A DNA stretch of 40,355 bases from a virus: positions 1 through 40,355 of IMG/VR virus record IMGVR_UViG_3300031576_000147; one strand, written 5' to 3'. Below are positions 30,484-36,670 of this stretch, piece after piece. How positions within the stretch are numbered: the first letter of the stretch is position 1; every line of letters starts with the position of its first letter. The translations under genes were made by a program, and so were the position numbers. Below the pieces are notes generated by a model. That model saw nothing but the letters and a program-made list of their open reading frames with translations, made no database searches and was not told the origin of the DNA.

Positions 30484-30561
30484 TCAGCGCAACGGGCGGG
30501 GGAGCCACATGGCGATCTGGACGCGGCTGAGCTGTCGGGCTGCGGCTTCGGTGAAGGTCAT
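30484..30561 (-). CDS. Very small early ORF, 25 aa
   Basis: ATG 30561 overlaps the upstream stop (ATGA) and encodes TFTEAAARQLSRVQIAMWLP ending in RPLR. The coupling pattern supports translation, but the size gives little assurance. Confidence 0.35.
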   Translation of the reverse strand: MTFTEAAARQLSRVQIAMWLPRPLR

Positions 30562-30902
30562 CGGTCCTCCCGTTCAGGGGGTGGGCGGAGGCCTTCGCGA
30601 GCCATTTCGGCGGACACGCACGTTCGACAGTGCTGCGCGGCTATCTCGCGTAGGGCCTCGCGCATCTTCACGTTCCAAGGGTCCAGCGCTTGAGCCTCCA
30701 CTCTGCGGCGGTCCTCGGTTGCGATCTCACCGACGGGGCCTGCGCCTCTCTCTCGGAGTTGTTCACGGAGGGAGGCGCCGTCGGCCTCGCTTTGTCTGTC
30801 GCCCAACAGCGTCACGGGGTCTTGGGGATGCTCCCTCCCCGTCCTCCCAAGGACGCCCCCGACTTCCTCACGAACACGCGACGACGATCCCGGGTCGTTC
30901 AT
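30558..30902 (-). CDS. Hypothetical early protein with C-x2-C, 114 aa
   Basis: ATG 30902 overlaps the upstream stop (TGATG). A charged, mostly helical protein rich in Arg/Glu, with a single HCRTC motif near residue 91 and an acidic/proline-rich end. A zinc-binding role would need more ligands. No family recognised; the composition resembles coiled-coil accessory proteins of phages. Confidence 0.5.
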   Translation of the reverse strand: MNDPGSSSRVREEVGGVLGRTGREHPQDPVTLLGDRQSEADGASLREQLRERGAGPVGEIATEDRRRVEAQALDPWNVKMREALREIAAQHCRTCVSAEMAREGLRPPPEREDR

Positions 30903-31228
30903 CACTCAGTCCTCCCGTTCAGGGGGGTGTGCCAGGGGTCGGGGCATCTTTGCTGCGGCCACGCCTCCATCGCGCAGGGGTAGGCGTGTCCATCGGGAAG
31001 CACGCACGACGGAGCGCGGCGACATTGACGGACGTTGCTCGTGCACGTCGGGCACCGTTCATGACGCATGAACGTCCGCCAGACAAGGTCGAGGGGTCGG
31101 GCTTTGCCGGTACGGCGCCGGTATGCCGCGCACGCCTGGCACTCCCCGCGGCGCACGGCAGGCCACCAGTCGCAGTTGGTGCAAGGCGCCGGGAGTCGCG
31201 CGTGGCGGGTGGCGGAGCTCGGACTCAA
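30902..31228 (-). CDS. Multi-cysteine zinc-binding protein, about 108 aa
   Basis: Start uncertain: TTG 31228, which overlaps the upstream stop (TTGA), or GTG 31264. Two zinc clusters are visible: CTNCDWWPAVRRGECQAC (C-x2-C ... C-x2-C), then HERCPTC followed by further Cys residues. It shares WWPAVRRGECQAC with the 32-residue ORF at 32819-32917, so they are paralogues. This type of short zinc-ribbon protein is widespread in actinophage early regions; the function is unknown but may be DNA or RNA binding. Confidence 0.65.
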   Translation of the reverse strand: MSPSSATRHARLPAPCTNCDWWPAVRRGECQACAAYRRRTGKARPLDLVWRTFMRHERCPTCTSNVRQCRRAPSCVLPDGHAYPCAMEAWPQQRCPDPWHTPLNGRTE

Positions 31229-31422
31229 CCTGAGACACCACCCTCGATCATGCGGCGAAGCCACCGACCGTATAGCGGTATCCGTAGCAGTTCCTCGACG
31301 ATCATCACGCGGCCGAGGCGATGGATGGCGCGGTTGAGTTCGAACAGCGCGTCCCGCGTGGTCGGCTCGAGCGGACCTTCCCGATCACAGACCTCGCACG
31401 GCGGCCACCGCAAGGGCATCAT
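31225..31422 (-). CDS. Small early protein with N-terminal C-x2-C, 65 aa
   Basis: ATG 31422 (or the adjacent ATG) has GAGGG about 11 bases upstream. Residues 7-13 hold PPCEVCD, and the rest is helical (TRDALFELNRAIHRLGRVMI, ELLRIPLYGRWLRRMI). Only one cysteine pair is present, so it may form an intermolecular zinc site or none. Its stop overlaps the next gene if TTG 31228 is used. Confidence 0.5.
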   Translation of the reverse strand: MMPLRWPPCEVCDREGPLEPTTRDALFELNRAIHRLGRVMIVEELLRIPLYGRWLRRMIEGGVSG

Positions 31423-31429
31423 CAGGCCA

Positions 31430-31837
31430 TCATCCCTCACCGAAGCCGGAGCCACGATCGGTGCGGCGCCCCTGCGCCGCGCGGGCCTCGGCCAGGTCGG
31501 CGTCTGAGGCCGTGCGCGGGAACCGCGCTTCGGGGCGCTCGCGGGGCTCGAGGCGCTCGAGCGCTCCCGCCAGCCGCCGCTCGATCTCGCGGAGCTGGTC
31601 GGAGACGCCACGCAGATCCCGGTCGGCACGGCGGAGCGCCGCCCGCATGGCACCGCGTGAGGTCGCGAGCTCGCCTGTCGGGTCGGTGGGAGCGCCGGTC
31701 GCGACCTTGGCCTCCTCGCGCACGACCCGGTCGTAGGCTGCGCGGTAGACCCACTCGTACTCGGTCGCGATCACCGTCACGAGAGCCCGGACATCCGCCA
31801 CGCGGGTACGCAGCTGCTGGGGCCTCGGCGCGCTCAT
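31430..31837 (-). CDS. Coiled-coil early protein, 135 aa
   Basis: ATGA overlap with the upstream gene. It is mostly alpha-helical with strong heptads (ATEYEWVYRAAYDRVVREEA and RRADRDLRGVSDQLREIERR). A long Glu/Arg-rich helix follows, then a flexible, charged C-terminus. It may be an oligomerising or DNA-associated accessory. No family could be named. Confidence 0.6.
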   Translation of the reverse strand: MSAPRPQQLRTRVADVRALVTVIATEYEWVYRAAYDRVVREEAKVATGAPTDPTGELATSRGAMRAALRRADRDLRGVSDQLREIERRLAGALERLEPRERPEARFPRTASDADLAEARAAQGRRTDRGSGFGEG

Positions 31838-32001
31838 CGACCTTCGCCACCAGCGGACGCCGCAGCGACACGCCGCCCGATCCACTCGGCGACCGGTACC
31901 GTGACGGCATCGCCGATGGCCCGGTAGCGCGGCGAGTCGGGTTTCGGATCATGCGTGGTGCGCGAGATCGCGAGGGACTCGAGGATGCTGGCATCGGTCA
32001 T
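31834..32001 (-). CDS. Orphan C-terminal segment of a C5-cytosine methyltransferase, 55 aa
   Basis: Residues 26-43 (RYRAIGDAVTVPVAEWIG) match motif X of Dcm-type methyltransferases, in which I-G-N-A-V is usual (here D replaces N). Nothing of the catalytic motifs (PCQ, ENV) is present upstream; the preceding gene is a lysozyme-like protein. ATG 32001 overlaps its stop (ATGA), so this small ORF is a true unit of the operon. It might be a decayed methyltransferase or an independently retained domain. Confidence 0.6.
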   Translation of the reverse strand: MTDASILESLAISRTTHDPKPDSPRYRAIGDAVTVPVAEWIGRRVAAASAGGEGR

Positions 32002-32477
32002 GCGGTCGACCACGCTCCCCAGCCCGAGGCCCTCACCATCTTGGCGGCTGCGATCGCGTTGGCGTGCGGATTGAACGCCGAGAGCTCTGGCCACTTGTCA
32101 CGGCGGTACCAGTCGCGCTCGAGGTAGGCCTCGACGCGGCCAGGCCAATACCGGCCCAGGTGCTGGAACAGGCCCCGGCAATCGGTCGCGCGGTTGTAGG
32201 CCCACGGGTACAGGCTCGACTCACGCTCGGCGATCACGACGGCGAACGAGGCCTCGGCGGGGGCGAAGCGGTCGAAGATGCAGCGGATCAGCCGGCGCAT
32301 CCGCCGCTGGCGGACCGCGACCGGGGTGTCGTGGGTGAGGGTCTCGCCGTAGCGCCAGCCGTCGCACGGACCCGACCACTGCCAGGCCGCCTGAGCTGGT
32401 GGACTCACCGTGAGCGATCCGATCGTGAGCAAGCTCGAACACAAGATCAGGGTGATGATGCGTCGCAGTGTTGTCAC
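31998..32477 (-). CDS. Secreted lysozyme-like/lytic transglycosylase protein, 159 aa
   Basis: A clear export signal (residues 1-31, hydrophobic core IITLILCSSLLTIGSLTV, predicted cut AQA-A) precedes a small muramidase domain. The segment SFAVVIAERESSLYPWAYNR holds a candidate catalytic Glu86, followed by DCRGLFQHLGRYWP, as in SLT/goose-type or Rpf-type lysozymes, and PHANAIAAAKMVRASGWGAW, which fits the usual helix after the active site. The Cys at 38, 66 and 100 suit an extracellular protein. It lies in the early operon, not with the M15 peptidase. The start GTG lies directly after GGAG, so it is uncertain. Confidence 0.75.
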   Translation of the reverse strand: MTTLRRIITLILCSSLLTIGSLTVSPPAQAAWQWSGPCDGWRYGETLTHDTPVAVRQRRMRRLIRCIFDRFAPAEASFAVVIAERESSLYPWAYNRATDCRGLFQHLGRYWPGRVEAYLERDWYRRDKWPELSAFNPHANAIAAAKMVRASGWGAWSTA

Positions 32478-32495
32478 CTCCGTCGGTCGTGGCCC

Positions 32496-32513
32496 GGCCC
32501 CACGGGCGGGGCC
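32496..32513. other. GC-rich hairpin in the gap before the lysozyme-like gene
   Basis: GGCCCC (32496-32501) pairs with GGGGCC (32508-32513) around a 6-base loop. No T-run, so probably not a terminator on its own. Confidence 0.3.
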
Positions 32514-32535
32514 AGGCTGCGTGCCGTGCGGTCGG

Positions 32536-32688
32536 TCAGTCTTTGGCGATCACCCCCGGCAATAAATCGGCGCCGCAGCCACCGCAGCGCGTTCGTCCCC
32601 AGGAGACCCACGCCGGGTCGAGCGGAGCGCCGCAGAGCTGGCACGTGTCCGTCGGGCGGTGCGGCATCGGGAACTCGATGACCGTCAC
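32536..32688 (-). CDS. Zinc-ribbon protein, 50 aa
   Basis: GTG 32688 overlaps the upstream stop (GTGA). C-x2-C at CQLC (16-19) and CGGC (35-38) form a zinc ribbon with a short linker (APLDPAWVSWGRTR). Small zinc-binding early proteins like this may modulate host transcription, but that is a guess. Confidence 0.6.
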   Translation of the reverse strand: MTVIEFPMPHRPTDTCQLCGAPLDPAWVSWGRTRCGGCGADLLPGVIAKD

Positions 32689-32840
32689 GGCGCCGTCGCC
32701 TCCCGGATCACCGCGAGCAGCTGGAGCTTCGCCGCCTCACGCTGGAGGTCGGTCGCCGACATCTCCGCGACGTCACCGACGAAGTTGTACGTGCTCGTGA
32801 TGAGCTCGTCGAGCCAAGCTATGGAGAACTCCGTGAGCAC
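32685..32840 (-). CDS. Small helical protein, 51 aa
   Basis: GTG 32840 has GGGGAG 8 bases upstream, so this start is chosen over the longer frame from 32945, which reads through the zinc-ribbon ORF in another frame. It is mostly helical (TEFSIAWLDELITSTYNFVG, then SATDLQREAAKLQLLAVIRE). Its 5' end overlaps the zinc-ribbon ORF by 22 bases. Confidence 0.5.
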   Translation of the reverse strand: MLTEFSIAWLDELITSTYNFVGDVAEMSATDLQREAAKLQLLAVIREATAP

Positions 32841-32917
32841 GCCTGGCACTCCCCGCGGCGCACGGCAGGCCACCAGCCGCAGCTGTTGCACCGCGGTGGA
32901 CGTCGGGTGGCGCGCAT
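32819..32917 (-). CDS. Zinc-ribbon micro-protein, 32 aa
   Basis: ATG 32917 encodes a short protein with CNSC and CQAC pairs and WWPAVRRGECQAC, almost identical in that core to the larger protein at 30902-31228. That shared core is the main reason to consider it real. No obvious ribosome site upstream. Confidence 0.5.
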   Translation of the reverse strand: MRATRRPPRCNSCGWWPAVRRGECQACSRSSP

Positions 32918-32938
32918 CACGCCCCCCCGTAGCAGCCT

Positions 32939-33364
32939 TCACCACGGGCGATCCCGCGCCGGCTCACGATGCAGCCCGAGTGTGACCGCCTGCCCATCAG
33001 CCCAGGAGTCGACGTCGGCTCGCCGGTACCGAGTGTGCCGCCCGATCCTGAGATATCGCGGGCCCTGGTCCTTGCTGGCCCAGACGGCCAGGGTCTTCGC
33101 TGGAACGTTCAGGTAGGCGGCGACCTCAACGCGGCTTAGAAGGCGATCGGCCGGTCCTGGTACCGCTGCGAGATCCGATGCTTCGATCTTGGCGGTCACT
33201 GCGGGTGTCACCGTCGACGCTGGGCGCGGTTTCGGCGCCGGGTCGCCCGTCGCCTTCTTCGAGCGCCCATGGCCCCGCGCCAGATGCACAGCCCGAGCGT
33301 GCACGCTCACGAAGCTGCGATCGCAGCCCTCGACCAGACACGGATACGTACCGGTACCTTCCAT
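32939..33364 (-). CDS. C2H2 zinc finger plus excisionase-type HTH protein, 141 aa
   Basis: ATG 33364 follows a very good ribosome site (AGGAGGA, 7 bases upstream). Residues 9-32 form a C-x4-C-x12-H-x4-H zinc finger (C9, C14, H27, H32), then a Pro-rich linker (PAPKPRPASTVTPAV), then an excisionase/MerR-like HTH_17 domain at 76-122 (LLSRVEVAAYLNVPAKTLAV, YLRIGRHTRYRRADVDSWAD). It likely binds DNA and could be a regulator or recombination directionality factor. The open frame extends upstream without stop through more zinc-finger sequence, so the real start may be earlier if a frameshift is corrected. Confidence 0.75.
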   Translation of the reverse strand: MEGTGTYPCLVEGCDRSFVSVHARAVHLARGHGRSKKATGDPAPKPRPASTVTPAVTAKIEASDLAAVPGPADRLLSRVEVAAYLNVPAKTLAVWASKDQGPRYLRIGRHTRYRRADVDSWADGQAVTLGLHREPARDRPW

Positions 33365-33606
33365 GGTGGAGTCCTCCTGGCCACCCGGGCGGTGGCCCAT
33401 GTCTTCGTGCGCAGCACGCTTGGCGCTGGTCGCGAACGCCTCGTGGCACCCAGGCTGCCTGCACCGCCACGCGTTCCCGACGGTGCCCGGCTCGACCGCG
33501 TGGACGTCGATGACGTGTCTGCTAGGACGCGCGTCGACGCGAACTCCCGGTCGCAGTTCGGCATCACGCAGGGGTAGACCTCGCTCACCCCGGTCCCCAC
33601 AATCAT
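33365..33606 (-). pseudogene. Frameshifted upstream zinc-finger segment
   Basis: Starts at ATG 33606 (ATGA with the preceding ORF). The first frame reads YPCVMPNCDREFASTRVLAD, then shifts. In the frame of the downstream gene it continues HVIDVH, then WRCRQPGCHEAFATSAKRAA and HEDMGH. Adding one base near 33515-33521 (a single C in GCAGACACGTC) gives two more C-x4-C-x12-H-x4-H fingers with exactly the spacing of the third. It is either a recent one-base deletion or a sequence error, and the intact product would be a three-finger, HTH-containing protein. Confidence 0.6.
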
Positions 33607-33716
33607 GCCGCTCCCAGTCGCGTGTAGATGCGTATGGAGACCCCGGGCGCCTCTGCGAATGCCTTGTCGGCGACGACGCGGACGATCCTGCCGTCGTCGG
33701 CGAGGAGACCGCCCAT
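33603..33716 (-). CDS. Small ORF, 37 aa, possibly part of a frameshifted gene
   Basis: ATG 33716 encodes GGLLADDGRIVRVVADKAFA and more, ending in GAA; its stop overlaps the next ATG. An open frame starts at GTG 33799 (NVSTWPVLSGGMLLHELWVS, then GDPVAQS) just upstream in another frame. If one base were missing near 33720 the two would join into one protein of about 65 residues. Confidence 0.4.
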   Translation of the reverse strand: MGGLLADDGRIVRVVADKAFAEAPGVSIRIYTRLGAA

Positions 33717-33806
33717 GACTGCGCGACCGGGTCACCCGACACCCACAACTCGTGCAGCAGCATGCCGCCGGAAAGCACTGGCCACGTGCTGACGTTCACG
33801 GGTGAG

Positions 33807-34469
33807 TCATCCCTCCTCGAACGATAGGAGCGAGAACCGCCCCCAGCCCATCTTGCGCGACGCGCCGATCCCGACCCATTCGCCCGCGTACACCAGCGCC
33901 GAGCGGAGCACTTCCGGACGCACCATCTCGGGGTTCGGGTCGAGGGTGCCGCTCGCGAGTACCTTGTCCGTCGCGGGAACCTCGGCAGGCGGCTCCGCGC
34001 CGACGTAACGGTTGACCCGCAGACCGCGCTGGTTCGAGAGCTTCGCTCCGGTGCCCGCGGACACCACCGCGAACCGCCGCCATTCGAGCGCCGCTTCCGC
34101 AGAGATGTCCGTGGTCCAGCCCGACGCCCGAAGGACGGTCCTGACGAGATCGGGGGGACAGGGGCGCCCAGCGGCACGGATCGTGTCGCACGTCGCCACG
34201 AGCATCGCATCGACGTTCGCCTTCGGGATCACGACCCGGCCGTCGGGGTCTGTGTGGAACGGCCGCTCGGCGAGGCGGACGAGGTTGTCGTAGTCGCCCA
34301 GGGTCATGCTTATGGTCTTGAGATGTTCTTCCAGCGCTTTGCGGCGGTTGGCCGAGGACCGGGCACGGTTCATGCCCGACTCCTTCTGGATGTTGATCAG
34401 TTGCTCCATCTCCGGCCAGTAGGGGTGGGCGATGTAGGAGTGCAGGTGGATCTGTAGTTCGATGCTCAT
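33807..34469 (-). CDS. RAMP-like protein with glycine-rich loop, 220 aa
   Basis: ATG 34469 overlaps the upstream stop (TGATG). The protein has a beta-alpha-beta-like start (SIELQIHLHSYIAHPYWPEM) and a long central helical region. Near the end is the glycine-rich loop GIGASRKMGWGRF (201-212), which fits the G-x-G-x5-G-x-G loop of CRISPR RAMP proteins (Cas5/6/7-type). No other Cas gene or array is present. The family seems to occur alone in phages and prophages; the role is unknown. RNA binding is inference. Confidence 0.6.
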   Translation of the reverse strand: MSIELQIHLHSYIAHPYWPEMEQLINIQKESGMNRARSSANRRKALEEHLKTISMTLGDYDNLVRLAERPFHTDPDGRVVIPKANVDAMLVATCDTIRAAGRPCPPDLVRTVLRASGWTTDISAEAALEWRRFAVVSAGTGAKLSNQRGLRVNRYVGAEPPAEVPATDKVLASGTLDPNPEMVRPEVLRSALVYAGEWVGIGASRKMGWGRFSLLSFEEG

Positions 34470-34651
34470 CACTGTGCTCCTTTCGGCGGCGTTGGCGTGG
34501 GCGCTGGCGTCGGCGTCGGCGAGGGCGCAGGCGTCGGCGAGGGCGTTGGCGTCGGCGTCGGCGGGGGCGTTGGCGTCGGCGTCGGCGCAGGCACAGGCGA
34601 GGGCGGAGGCGCCGGCGTCGGCGGAGGCGTCGGCGGCGTGGTCGCTCTCAC
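34469..34651 (-). CDS. Proline/threonine-repeat protein, 60 aa
   Basis: GTG 34651 overlaps the (restored) stop of the disrupted zinc protein gene (GTGA). Nearly the whole sequence is PTP/TPT/APS repeats (TPPTPPPTPAPPPSPVPAPT and similar), ending in PPKGAQ. It looks like a disordered linker or coat segment. The DNA is a hexanucleotide-type repeat, so length may vary. Confidence 0.5.
   Translation of the reverse strand: MRATTPPTPPPTPAPPPSPVPAPTPTPTPPPTPTPTPSPTPAPSPTPTPAPTPTPPKGAQ
34486..34640. repeat. GGCGTC-type short tandem repeat
   Basis: Six-base units based on ggcgtc (with ggcgtt, ggcgag, ggcgca variants) encode the Pro-Thr repeats of the small ORF on the minus strand. Such repeats expand and contract easily. 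Confidence 0.7.
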
Positions 34652-34671
34652 GCGTACTCCCTGCGGCGCCA
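34648..34671 (-). pseudogene. 3' end of the IS-interrupted zinc protein gene
   Basis: After the target duplication the remaining codons encode WRRREYA and a stop. Together with 37114-37335 they rebuild the 81-residue protein. Confidence 0.85.
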
Positions 34672-34679
34672 GCTCGAGG
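34672..34679. repeat. Target site duplication, left copy
   Basis: GCTCGAGG, repeated exactly at 37114-37121. The 8-bp length agrees with the IS1595 family. Confidence 0.92.
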
Positions 34680-34710
34680 GGGAACTATAAAGTTGACACA
34701 CGTAGCCTCC
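34680..34710. repeat. Left terminal inverted repeat of the IS
   Basis: Starts GGGAACTATAAAGT; the following bases (tgacacacgtagcctcc) align with the right end with a two-base gap. It contains the transposase promoter. Confidence 0.9.
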
Positions 34711-34721
34711 ACGTGTAAACT
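34693..34721 (+). promoter_or_regulatory. Transposase promoter in the left terminal repeat
   Basis: A perfect -35 TTGACA (34693-34698) and -10 TAAACT (34716-34721) are separated by 17 bp, and the ATG is 7 bases after the -10, so the mRNA is leaderless or nearly so. The spacer contains the inverted repeat ACACGT...ACGTGT, a possible operator. Confidence 0.7.
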
Positions 34722-34728
34722 CAGGGTC

Positions 34729-35685
34729 ATGGCAGCGACCAAGACCACCCGCCGCAACGACCCGAAGCGCCAGCGCTCGTCCGAGTCGCGCTACTCGCTG
34801 ATGGAGTTCGAGGCCGAGTTCCCAGACGACTCGGCGTGCATGGACTTCTTGGTGACCAAGCTCTACCCGGAGGGCATCCATTGCCCTCGCTGCGAGCGAG
34901 TGACCAAGCACCACAGGATCAAGGCGCGGACGGCGTATTCGTGCCAGTTCTGCGGCCACCATGAGTACCCGCTGAAGGGCACGATCTTCGAGGGATCGTC
35001 CACGTCGCTGCGGCTGTGGTTCTACGCGATGTATCTGATGGCCAGCACTCGATGCGGCATCTCCGCGAAGCAGTTGGAGCGCGAGGTCGGGGTCTCCTAC
35101 CCGACCGCTTGGCGCATGTTCCGGCAGATCCGCTCGATGCTCACGCAGGACGGCAACCCGCTCTCGGGGACGGTCGAGATGGACGAGACCTTCATCGGTG
35201 GGAAGCCTCGCGCGGGAGACATCCGCACCCGCAAGGACATCCGAACCTTCACCGAGAACAAAGCCAAGGTGCTCGGAGCCGTCGAGCGCGGCGGGCGCGT
35301 GCATGCGCAGGTCGTACCTAGCAGGAAGGCTTCCACCATCGTGCCGATCGCCAAGGCCCGGGTGCTGCCCGCGTCCACGATCTACACCGACGAGCTGAAG
35401 TCCTACCGCCAGCTCGGGCGCGAGGGCTACACGCACCAGCGGATCAACCACTCCGAGCGGGTGTACGTCCATGGCGACGTCCACACCCAGACCATCGAAG
35501 GATTCTGGGCACTGCTCAAGAACGGCCTCACCGGGGTCTACCACTCGGTCTCGACCGAGTACCTTCAGTCCTACCTGGACGAGTACGCGTTCCGCTACAA
35601 CAACCGGGCGATCACGGGTCGTCGCGGGATGTTCGACGCTTTCCTTTCGAGGATCGAGAAGGCTTCCCCGCAGACCGCTTCTTAG
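34729..35685 (+). CDS. IS1595-family DDE transposase, 318 aa
   Basis: Moves the element by cut-and-paste DNA transposition. The N-terminal zinc ribbon has C-x2-C pairs at C52/C55 (CPRC) and C72/C75 (CQFC). An HTH-like segment follows (LRLWFYAMYLMASTRCGISA). The catalytic domain has Asp152 (VEMDETFIGGKPR), Asp221 (YTDELKSYRQLG) and Glu257 (TIEGFWALLKNGL), the DDE set of the family. All visible key residues are present, so it is likely active. The start was chosen at ATG 34729 just after the promoter; a longer frame upstream runs through repeats. Confidence 0.95.
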   Translation: MAATKTTRRNDPKRQRSSESRYSLMEFEAEFPDDSACMDFLVTKLYPEGIHCPRCERVTKHHRIKARTAYSCQFCGHHEYPLKGTIFEGSSTSLRLWFYAMYLMASTRCGISAKQLEREVGVSYPTAWRMFRQIRSMLTQDGNPLSGTVEMDETFIGGKPRAGDIRTRKDIRTFTENKAKVLGAVERGGRVHAQVVPSRKASTIVPIAKARVLPASTIYTDELKSYRQLGREGYTHQRINHSERVYVHGDVHTQTIEGFWALLKNGLTGVYHSVSTEYLQSYLDEYAFRYNNRAITGRRGMFDAFLSRIEKASPQTAS

Positions 35686-35788
35686 CAGCCTTGTCGAACA
35701 CGTCGAACACGTCGGAGCGCTTAGGAACGGGTATCTCGTACCCCTGTTCCGTGCGCTGCGTGTCGCGCTTGCCATTCTTCTTCGGCAT
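35612..35788 (-). CDS. Small basic ORF antisense to the transposase 3' end, 58 aa
   Basis: ATG 35788 encodes PKKNGKRDTQRTEQGYEIPV, then PKRSDVFDVFDKAAKK and a Lys/Arg/Ser-rich tail, overlapping the last 74 bases of the transposase gene in antisense. The core (EIPVPKRSDVF) gives an impression of a family seen with such transposases, but this is memory and not a search. It may encode a regulator or a DNA-binding protein. Confidence 0.5.
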   Translation of the reverse strand: MPKKNGKRDTQRTEQGYEIPVPKRSDVFDVFDKAAKKRSAGKPSRSSKGKRRTSRDDP

Positions 35789-35806
35789 GACGTCTCCATT
35801 CTAAGC

Positions 35807-36637
35807 ATGAGTGATCCCGCCCACTACGACGCCTCGTGGCGTCTCAAACTCGACCGGGCGCAGGAGCATCTCCGTGACTTCCAAGACGAACTGTGGAGGT
35901 ACATCGACCGCGAGCCTTATGAGGCCCTTCTGCGGCAGGAGAGCAAGGCGAAGCCTGGCAGGCTGCGGGCCTACCTCCGCGTCACGGAGCAGCCCCCGGC
36001 TCGCCTGGCGATCTTGGCTGGCGACGCGATCCACAACACCCGCTCGTCCCTCGATCATCTGGCCGCGTCCATCGTGCCGAGCAAGAGGAGAAGCAAGGCC
36101 TTCTTCCCGATCGTGGGGGTCCCTCGTCCGGGGAAGATTCGTGGTGAGCCGACGCCCCGCGAACGTCAAGACCTCGAAACATGGGAGCGTTTCGACAGCG
36201 CGACCAAGGGCATGCCCGAAGAAGCGGTCACAGCAATCACGGACCTGCAACCGTTCAATCACGGCCCGGCCGCCGCACAAGGACACGTCTTGAGCGTCAT
36301 CAATCGGTTGGACAACGCGGACAAACATCGGCAGCTCCTCGTCATGGTTCCCGGTCTCACCAACGCCAACACGCAGATAGGCACGAGCGAGATGTCCGTC
36401 GGGACCCACCGATTCGCCCAGTTCGTGCAGGACGGCGCAATACTCACGGGGACCTCCTGGCTCGATGGCACCAAGCCACCGGAACTCGAAGTGCACGTGA
36501 AGGTGAGCGGTCGCATCGAGGTAGCCCTTGAAGTTCGAGGGACCGGGGAACACATAGCTGTCACAAGCATGGAGAGCTTCGTCGGGTACATCCGAAAGAC
36601 GGTGCTTCCCGAGCTGGAACCGTTCGCGAAGCCATAA
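35807..36637 (+). CDS. IS passenger gene, HEPN-motif-like protein, 276 aa
   Basis: Helical start (WRLKLDRAQEHLRDFQDELW), then a middle block GDAIHNTRSSLDHLAASIV, where R-S-S-L-D-H fits the R-x4-H pattern of HEPN domains. Later RLDNADKHR is a second conserved-looking motif. This family is common as hypothetical proteins in many bacteria. HEPN nuclease activity is a hypothesis only. The start ATG 35807 lacks a clear ribosome site. It is carried with the transposase and may act as a cargo or accessory. Confidence 0.65.
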   Translation: MSDPAHYDASWRLKLDRAQEHLRDFQDELWRYIDREPYEALLRQESKAKPGRLRAYLRVTEQPPARLAILAGDAIHNTRSSLDHLAASIVPSKRRSKAFFPIVGVPRPGKIRGEPTPRERQDLETWERFDSATKGMPEEAVTAITDLQPFNHGPAAAQGHVLSVINRLDNADKHRQLLVMVPGLTNANTQIGTSEMSVGTHRFAQFVQDGAILTGTSWLDGTKPPELEVHVKVSGRIEVALEVRGTGEHIAVTSMESFVGYIRKTVLPELEPFAKP

Positions 36638-36670
36638 CACCTAGCCCACCCCCCAGATAGGAGCGGCGCG

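Noticed and set aside
32939-34210. Single minus-strand gene of 423 codons
   Set aside because: The upstream half runs out of frame through the RAMP-like gene and other small genes; only the part after 33364 (and possibly 33517) is coding in this frame.
34462-34728. N-terminal extension of the transposase through Ala/Ser repeats
   Set aside because: It reads through phage DNA outside the IS and the terminal repeat; the promoter and ATG at 34729 define the true start.
34648-35808. Minus-strand frame of 386 codons across the IS
   Set aside because: Antisense of the transposase with no start signal and no domain; only the 58-residue ORF at 35612-35788 in a different frame looks protein-like.
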